DNA of 18,779 bases, taken from the NCBI GenBank assembly GCA_050732995.1, contig JBOHSA010000149.1:1-18779 (forward strand), written 5' to 3'. The translations under genes and the position numbers were made by a program. Origin of the DNA: JBOHSA01 sp050732995 (GTDB taxonomy: Bacteria > Gemmatimonadota > Gemmatimonadetes > Gemmatimonadales > GWC2-71-9). Below the pieces are notes generated by a model that had not been told where the DNA came from, made no database searches, and saw only the letters and a program-made list of their open reading frames with translations. This document shows positions 14,251 to 18,779 of this stretch, piece after piece. Positions within the stretch are counted from its first letter, which is position 1, and every line of letters begins with the position of its first letter.

Positions 14251-15285
14251 ATGACCGCCACGCGCGATTCGCTCGCCACCCGGCGCTCGCCCGCCCGCGC
14301 CTTCCCGGCCCCCGCCGCCCGAGAGGCCCCGGCGAGCCACGACCGCAACCCCGGCATGCCGCTCGACCTCGATGCCGTCCTGGCGCTGCGCGTCAACCGG
14401 AGCGCGGTCGAGCGCCGTGCCGCGACCATTCCGACCCGCCGCACCGTCAAGAAGGAATGGCAGGCGGCCTGGCTGCTGCGCGCCATCACGTGCATGGACC
14501 TCACGACGCTCCAGGGGGACGACACGCCGGGGAACGTGCAGCGGCTCTGCGCCAAGGCCCGGAGCCCGGTGCGGGCCGACCTGCTCGATGCGCTGGGCGC
14601 GGCACAGCTCGACATCCACGTTGCCGCGGTGTGCGTGTACCATGCGCTCGTGCCGGTCGCGGTCGAGGCGCTTGCGGGGTCCGGCATCCCGGTCGCGGCG
14701 GTCTCGACCGGCTTCCCGGCGGGGCTGAACCCGTTCCCGCAGCGCGTGGCGGAGGTGCGGGCGTCGGTCGAGGCGGGCGCGCGCGAGATCGACGTCGTGA
14801 TCACGCGGGCGCACGTGCTGACCGGCAACTGGCAGGCGCTGTATGACGAGGTGCGCGCGTTCCGCGCGGCGTGCGGCGAGGCGCACATGAAGGCGATCCT
14901 CGCCACCGGCGAGCTCGCCACGCTGACCAACGTCGCTCGGGCCAGCATGGTCGCCATGATGGCCGGCGCCGACTTCATCAAGACGTCGACGGGCAAGGAG
15001 CCGGTGAACGCGACCCTGCCGGTCGGCGTCGTGATGACGCGGATGATCCGCGAGTATCTGGAAGAAACGGGCTGCGCCGTCGGCTTCAAGCCGGCGGGTG
15101 GGATCCGCGCGGCCAAGGTGTCGCTCGAGTGGCTCATCCTCATGAAGGAGGAGCTGGGGGACCGCTGGCTGCGGCCCGCGCTGTTCCGGCTGGGCGCGAG
15201 CGCCCTGCTCACCGACATCGAGCGCCAGCTCGAGCACTTCGTCACCGGGCGCTACTCCGCGGCCCACCGCCACCCGATGGTGTGA
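14251..15285 (+). CDS. deoC: Deoxyribose-phosphate aldolase, long form
   Basis: DeoC cleaves 2-deoxyribose-5-phosphate to acetaldehyde and glyceraldehyde-3-phosphate in deoxynucleoside catabolism. ATG 14251 has GGAG at 14240-14243, and the protein has 344 residues, longer than the ~250-260 of E. coli-type DeoC because of an N-terminal extension. Key motifs are CMDLTTLQGDDTPGNVQRLC, VSTGFPAG, REIDVVITRAHVLTGNW (Asp181), MKAILATGEL, ADFIKTSTGKEPVNAT (Schiff-base Lys244) and VGFKPAGGIRAAK (Lys280). EELGDRWLRPALFRLGAS and IERQLEHFVTGRY look like the longer, animal-type DERA rather than the E. coli type, judged from memory. The ALDH gene begins 1 nt after the stop; the two are probably cotranscribed, and the aldehyde product could feed the dehydrogenase. 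Confidence 0.95.
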   Translation: MTATRDSLATRRSPARAFPAPAAREAPASHDRNPGMPLDLDAVLALRVNRSAVERRAATIPTRRTVKKEWQAAWLLRAITCMDLTTLQGDDTPGNVQRLCAKARSPVRADLLDALGAAQLDIHVAAVCVYHALVPVAVEALAGSGIPVAAVSTGFPAGLNPFPQRVAEVRASVEAGAREIDVVITRAHVLTGNWQALYDEVRAFRAACGEAHMKAILATGELATLTNVARASMVAMMAGADFIKTSTGKEPVNATLPVGVVMTRMIREYLEETGCAVGFKPAGGIRAAKVSLEWLILMKEELGDRWLRPALFRLGASALLTDIERQLEHFVTGRYSAAHRHPMV

Positions 15286-15286
15286 C

Positions 15287-17686
15287 GTGACGACCGTCGC
15301 CAAGATCTTCGAGACCATGGAGTACGGCCCGGCGCCCGAAAGCGACGCCGCGGCGCTGGCCTGGATCCAGGAGCGGGACGGCGAGTTCGGGCACTACATC
15401 GGCGGCCGGTGGGTCAAGCCGGCCGACGGGAAGTACTTCGACACCATCAACCCCGCCACGACCGCGCGGCTCGCGCGCGTGGCGCAGGGCGGCACGGCCG
15501 ACGTGGACGCCGCCGTCGCCGCGGCCCGGGCCGCGTTTCCCGCCTGGTCCGGGCTCCCCGGGCACGCCCGCGCGCGCTACCTGTACGCGCTGTCGCGCGA
15601 GGTACAGCGCCACGCGCGGCTCCTCGCCGTGCTCGAGAGCCTGGACAACGGCAAGCCGATCCGCGAGACGCGTGACCTCGACATCCCGCTGGTCGCCCGG
15701 CACTTCTACCATCACGCCGGCTGGGCTCAGCTCATCGAAGCGGAGTTCCCGGGCTACCACGCCGTCGGCGTCGTGGGGCAGATCATCCCGTGGAACTTCC
15801 CGCTCCTCATGGTGGCGTGGAAGGTCGCCCCGGCGCTCGCCGCCGGGAACACAGTCGTGCTCAAGCCCGCGGAGTTCACCCCGCTCACCGCGCTCGCGTT
15901 CGCCGAGATCGCGCGCGCGGCCGGGCTCCCCGCAGGCGTGCTCAACGTGGTGACGGGGGACGGCGAGAGCGGGAAACTCCTGGTGCAGCACCCCGACGTG
16001 GACAAGATCGCCTTCACGGGCTCGACCGAAGTCGGCCGGATCATCCGCCAGGCCACGGCGGGCACGGGCAAGCAGCTCACGCTCGAGCTCGGCGGCAAGA
16101 GCCCGTTCATCGTGTTCGACGACGCCGACCTGGACAGCGTGGTCGAAGGGGCCGTCGACGCGATCTGGTTCAACCAGGGGCAGGTGTGCTGCGCCGGCTC
16201 GCGGCTGCTGGTCCACGAGGGGATCGCCGAGCGGCTGACGACCAAGCTGCGCGCCCGCATGGAGAAGCTGCGGGTCGGGCCACCGCTCGACAAAGCGGTG
16301 GACATGGGCGCGATCGTGGCGCCGGTGCAGCTCGAGCGCATCCGGGGGCTCGTGACCAAGGGCGTCGAGGAGGGCGCCACCATGTGGCAGCCCTCCTGGG
16401 CCTGCCCCACGGAGGGCTACTTCTACCCGCCGACGCTGTTCACCGATGTCTCGCCGGCGGCCACGATCGCGCAGGTGGAGATCTTCGGCCCGGTGTTGGT
16501 CTCCATGACGTTCCGCACGCCCGCCGAAGCCGTGGCGCTCGCCAACAACACGCCCTACGGGCTGGCGGCGAGCGTGTGGACCGAGAACATCAACCTCGCG
16601 CTCGACATCGCGCCCAAGATCAAGGCGGGGGTGGTCTGGATCAACTGCACCAACCAGTTCGACGCCGCGTCCGGCTTCGGCGGCTACCGCGAGTCCGGGT
16701 TCGGCCGCGAGGGCGGGCGGGAGGGGATGTGGGAGTATCTCAAGCCTGAATGGGAGCAGGGAGCGGGGAGCAGTGAGCAGTCCCTTCCGAATCGCCCAGT
16801 CGCTTCCTCCCCGGAGCGTACTGCTCTCGGCTCCCTGCTCCCTCCGATTGACAGGACCTACAAGTTGTTCATCGGGGGCAAGCAGGTCCGCCCCGACCAG
16901 GGCTACGCGCGCCGCATCGCCGGGGCCGACGGCCGGCCCGTGGGCGAGGTGGCCGAGGGCAACCGCAAGGACATCCGCAACGCGGTCGAAGCGGCGCATC
17001 AGGCCGAGGCGTGGGGCCGCGCCAGCGGGCACAGCCGGGCCCAGGTGCTCTATTACCTCGCCGAGAACCTGTCCACCCGCGCGGACGAGTACGCCACCCG
17101 CATCGACGCGCTGACGGGCCGGGGGCGGGAGGATGCCCGTCGCGAAGTCGACGCCACGATCGCGCGGATCTTCACGTATGCCGCCTGGGCCGACAAATAC
17201 GACGGGGCGGTGCACCACGTGCCGATCCGCGGCGTCACGCTCGCGATGAACGAGCCGATTGGGGTCATCGGGATCGCGGCTCCGGAGGACTACCCGCTGC
17301 TCGGCTTCGTGTCGCTCGTGGCGCCGGCGATCGCCGCCGGCAATGCCGTCGTCGCCCTCCCCTCGGAGGCTCATCCCATCGCGGCCACCGAGTTCTACAC
17401 GGTGCTCGAAACGTCGGACGTGCCGGCGGGCGTGGTGAACATCGTCACGGGGGAGAAGGACCCGCTGGCGAAGGTCCTCGCCGAGCATCTGGACGTGGAC
17501 GCCGTGTGGTACTTCGGCACCCAGACCGGCGCCAAGATGGTCGAGGCGGCGTCCGCCGCCAACATGAAGCGGACCTGGGTCCGGGCCGGATCCCGCGACT
17601 GGCTCGACGCCCGGCAGGGCGAAGGGCGGCAGTTCCTGCGCCACGCGACGCAGGTGAAGAACATCTGGATCCCCTACGGCGAATAG
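15287..17686 (+). CDS. Two-domain aldehyde dehydrogenase, ALDH16 type
   Basis: A 799-residue NAD(P)-dependent aldehyde dehydrogenase. The N-terminal domain (residues ~35-485) is complete and catalytic: IIPWNFPL (Asn170), VVLKPAEFTPL (Lys193), IAFTGSTEVGR, TLELGGKSP (Glu267), FNQGQVCCAGSRL (catalytic Cys301) and EIFGPVLVSM. After a linker (residues ~489-519) comes a second ALDH-like domain (~524-799) that keeps the Rossmann-like part (NEPIGVIGIAAPEDYPLLGF, AGNAVVALPSEAHP, VPAGVVNIVTGE). It lacks the catalytic Cys region and changes the NAD-binding Lys to Ser (ALPSE). This architecture matches the ALDH16 family. The linker is encoded by a heptamer inverted repeat that stays in frame. The GTG start is 1 nt after deoC; acetaldehyde from DeoC is an obvious candidate substrate, though not proven. 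Confidence 0.92.
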   Translation: MTTVAKIFETMEYGPAPESDAAALAWIQERDGEFGHYIGGRWVKPADGKYFDTINPATTARLARVAQGGTADVDAAVAAARAAFPAWSGLPGHARARYLYALSREVQRHARLLAVLESLDNGKPIRETRDLDIPLVARHFYHHAGWAQLIEAEFPGYHAVGVVGQIIPWNFPLLMVAWKVAPALAAGNTVVLKPAEFTPLTALAFAEIARAAGLPAGVLNVVTGDGESGKLLVQHPDVDKIAFTGSTEVGRIIRQATAGTGKQLTLELGGKSPFIVFDDADLDSVVEGAVDAIWFNQGQVCCAGSRLLVHEGIAERLTTKLRARMEKLRVGPPLDKAVDMGAIVAPVQLERIRGLVTKGVEEGATMWQPSWACPTEGYFYPPTLFTDVSPAATIAQVEIFGPVLVSMTFRTPAEAVALANNTPYGLAASVWTENINLALDIAPKIKAGVVWINCTNQFDAASGFGGYRESGFGREGGREGMWEYLKPEWEQGAGSSEQSLPNRPVASSPERTALGSLLPPIDRTYKLFIGGKQVRPDQGYARRIAGADGRPVGEVAEGNRKDIRNAVEAAHQAEAWGRASGHSRAQVLYYLAENLSTRADEYATRIDALTGRGREDARREVDATIARIFTYAAWADKYDGAVHHVPIRGVTLAMNEPIGVIGIAAPEDYPLLGFVSLVAPAIAAGNAVVALPSEAHPIAATEFYTVLETSDVPAGVVNIVTGEKDPLAKVLAEHLDVDAVWYFGTQTGAKMVEAASAANMKRTWVRAGSRDWLDARQGEGRQFLRHATQVKNIWIPYGE
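16752..16842. repeat. 91-bp inverted repeat of GGGAGCA-type heptamers inside the ALDH16 gene
   Basis: The left arm (16752-16781) reads as 7-mers GGGAGCA-GGGAGCG-GGGAGCA-GTGAGCA-GT. The right arm (16820-16842) is the inverse of its first 23 bases with two mismatches. The spacer is about 45 nt, part of which is an extra left heptamer. The element lies in frame in the ALDH16-type gene and encodes a Gln/Ser/Pro-rich linker of about 31 residues between the two ALDH domains. Size, 7-nt period and inverted layout match the element at 13320-13413, and both spacers carry a CCCAG(T)CGCTTCC sequence. Confidence 0.8.
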
Positions 17687-17711
17687 GCTCCCTCCGACAT
17701 CCGCGTGACTC

Positions 17712-18140
17712 TTGACGGCCAGCGTGATCAGCGCGGTGCAGCGCCGCGTCAACTATTCGGAGACCGACCAGATGGGGTTCGTGTACCACGCGAACTACCT
17801 CGTCTGGCTCGACATGGCCCGGACCGAGCACTTGCGCGACACGGGCATGACTTACCGCGAGCTGGAAGCAGAGGGGGTCTACCTCGCGGTGACCGAGGCC
17901 CGGATCCGCTACCGCCAGCCGGCCCGCTACGACGATCTGGTGCGCGTGCGCTGCTGGGTGCGCGAGGTCGGATCGCGCCGCGTCACGTTCGGCTACGCGG
18001 TCGAGCGCGCGGAGACGGACGAGCTGCTCGCCACGGCGGAGACGTCGCTCATCTCGCTCGACCGCCGGCACGCTCTCACCCGCATCCCGGAGCACGTGCG
18101 TGCGCGGCTGCAGCCGACGCCGGATCCCGTGCGGCTCTAG
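17712..18140 (+). CDS. Acyl-CoA thioesterase, YbgC/FadM hot-dog family
   Basis: A 142-residue hot-dog thioesterase related to YbgC and 4-hydroxybenzoyl-CoA thioesterase. The N-terminal signature is VNYSETDQMGFVYHANYLVW, with the conserved Asp of ETDQMG and the VYHANY motif; FARTEHLR-type DMARTEHLRDTGMTYRELE follows. The core continues VTEARIRYRQPARYDDLVRV and ends with LISLDRRHALTRIPEHVR. TTG 17712 was taken as the start; GTG 17724 in the same frame is an alternative. It lies 25 nt after the ALDH stop. The substrate cannot be deduced. Its last codons overlap the start of the HEAT-repeat gene. Confidence 0.88.
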   Translation: MTASVISAVQRRVNYSETDQMGFVYHANYLVWLDMARTEHLRDTGMTYRELEAEGVYLAVTEARIRYRQPARYDDLVRVRCWVREVGSRRVTFGYAVERAETDELLATAETSLISLDRRHALTRIPEHVRARLQPTPDPVRL

Positions 18141-18779
18141 CGCCGTCCTGGTCCTGCTCGCGGTCCTGGCGCCGGCGCGGGCCGAGCCGCAGCAAGTCAC
18201 CGAGGCGCTCGTGGGCGACCTCGCCCGCCTGCTCGCCGCCGCCGACGCGCGCCGGTTCGATGCGCCCTTGTTCCACGAGACGCTGCGCCACCCCGAGCCC
18301 GCGGTGCGCCGGCAGGCGGCGCTCGCCGCGGGACGGATCGGCGACCCCGGCGCGGTTGAGTTGCTGATCGCGGCGCTCGAAGACTCGAGCGACCAGGTCC
18401 AGATCGCCGCGGCTTTCGCGCTGGGCCTGCTGAAGGACGCGCGGGCCCTCCCGGCGCTCGTCGGCGTGATCCGGGCTCGGTCGGCCGATCCGGTCGCGGT
18501 CGAAGCCGTGACGGCGATCGCCAAGGTCGGCGGGGACGACGCGGCGTGGGTGCTGCGCGACATGGTCGCAAGCGCCGCCCCGACCGACGTGCGGGTCGGG
18601 CCGGCCGTGGGGCAGGCGGTGCTCGAGAGCTGGCGGCTGGGCACCCGGGCGCCCGTGGCGGCGCTCCTGACGTTCGCCCAAGCGGCCGATGCTGCCGTGC
18701 GCTGGCGCGCCGTGTACGCCCTGGCCCGCCTGCGCGCGCCGGCCGGGGCCAGTGCGCTGCTCGCGGCGCTCGGAGACCC
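18100..18779 (+). CDS. Exported HEAT-repeat protein (3' partial)
   Basis: A frame open to the end of the window encodes at least 226 residues. GTG 18100 gives MRGCSRRRIPCGSSAVLVLL followed by AVLAPARAEPQQ, a signal-peptide-like N-terminus with a likely cleavage after ARA. HEAT/PBS-lyase-type helical repeats follow, for example PAVRRQAALAAGRIGDPGAV, ELLIAALEDSSDQVQIAAAF and AVRWRAVYALARLRAPAGAS. The start lies 41 nt inside the thioesterase gene; no other start codon in this frame keeps a signal peptide. The C-terminus is missing, so any attached catalytic domain (for instance a cyclophilin-type prolyl isomerase, which is sometimes joined to HEAT repeats) cannot be seen. Confidence 0.8.
   Translation, partial: MRGCSRRRIPCGSSAVLVLLAVLAPARAEPQQVTEALVGDLARLLAAADARRFDAPLFHETLRHPEPAVRRQAALAAGRIGDPGAVELLIAALEDSSDQVQIAAAFALGLLKDARALPALVGVIRARSADPVAVEAVTAIAKVGGDDAAWVLRDMVASAAPTDVRVGPAVGQAVLESWRLGTRAPVAALLTFAQAADAAVRWRAVYALARLRAPAGASALLAALGD

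Noticed and set aside
16740..16860. Possible frameshift or assembly join between two separate ALDH genes
   Set aside because: The frame is continuous, the two-domain layout is a known ALDH16 architecture, and the intervening DNA is a structured inverted repeat rather than a degraded stop/start region.

Overview
This is a very GC-rich bacterial chromosome segment, almost entirely coding, with many GTG starts, stop/start overlaps and few intergenic gaps. It carries LpxH (lipid A synthesis), MurI (peptidoglycan) and several proteins of the style seen in Gemmatimonadota and similar GC-rich Gram-negative lineages (long deoC, two-domain ALDH16-type dehydrogenase, DUF5683-like protein, HEAT-repeat protein). 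A Gemmatimonadota-like soil or sediment organism is my best guess, but this is inference from gene style; nothing here proves taxonomy. There are no phage genes, transposases or CRISPR arrays.

Region 1 (1-10443) is one tightly packed + strand run: infB (5' end outside the window), ylxP/DUF503, rbfA, truB, ribF, secD, secF, tatD, fhs, ridA, and then, 3 nt after the ridA stop, a selenocysteine tRNA gene (selC) with a UCA anticodon, a 6-bp D stem with a 4-nt loop, a long variable arm and an encoded CCA. The largest gap between coding genes is 21 nt (tatD-fhs), and most junctions overlap by 1-4 nt. The run covers translation initiation and ribosome maturation (infB, ylxP, rbfA), tRNA pseudouridylation (truB), flavin cofactors (ribF), the Sec export motor (secDF), a TatD nuclease, folate one-carbon entry (fhs) and enamine detoxification (ridA). 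A probable terminator lies at 10475-10517. truB appears to start at a CTG codon.

Region 2 (10444-13315) holds a short orphan zinc-ribbon protein preceded by a CRP/FNR-like palindrome, then a + strand group: a DAG kinase-family lipid kinase, a small secreted or membrane DUF5683-like protein, and murI (glutamate racemase). It is envelope-oriented.

Region 3 (13316-14250): convergent murI and lpxH are separated by a 94-bp inverted repeat built from degenerate heptamers (ATTGCGG type). lpxH is on the minus strand. Its 5' end carries a G-quadruplex-type run and faces deoC across a short divergent gap.

Region 4 (14251-18779): deoC (deoxyribose-phosphate aldolase) and an ALDH16-type two-domain aldehyde dehydrogenase, 1 nt apart, form a plausible deoxyribose/acetaldehyde catabolic pair. 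The ALDH reading frame contains, exactly in the interdomain linker, a second heptamer-based inverted repeat (GGGAGCA type, 91 bp) of the same architecture as the one after murI. A YbgC-like thioesterase and the start of an exported HEAT-repeat protein, running off the end, follow.

The most noteworthy observations are the selC gene at the end of a housekeeping operon, the pair of heptamer inverted-repeat elements (one in frame inside a protein), and the CTG start of truB.
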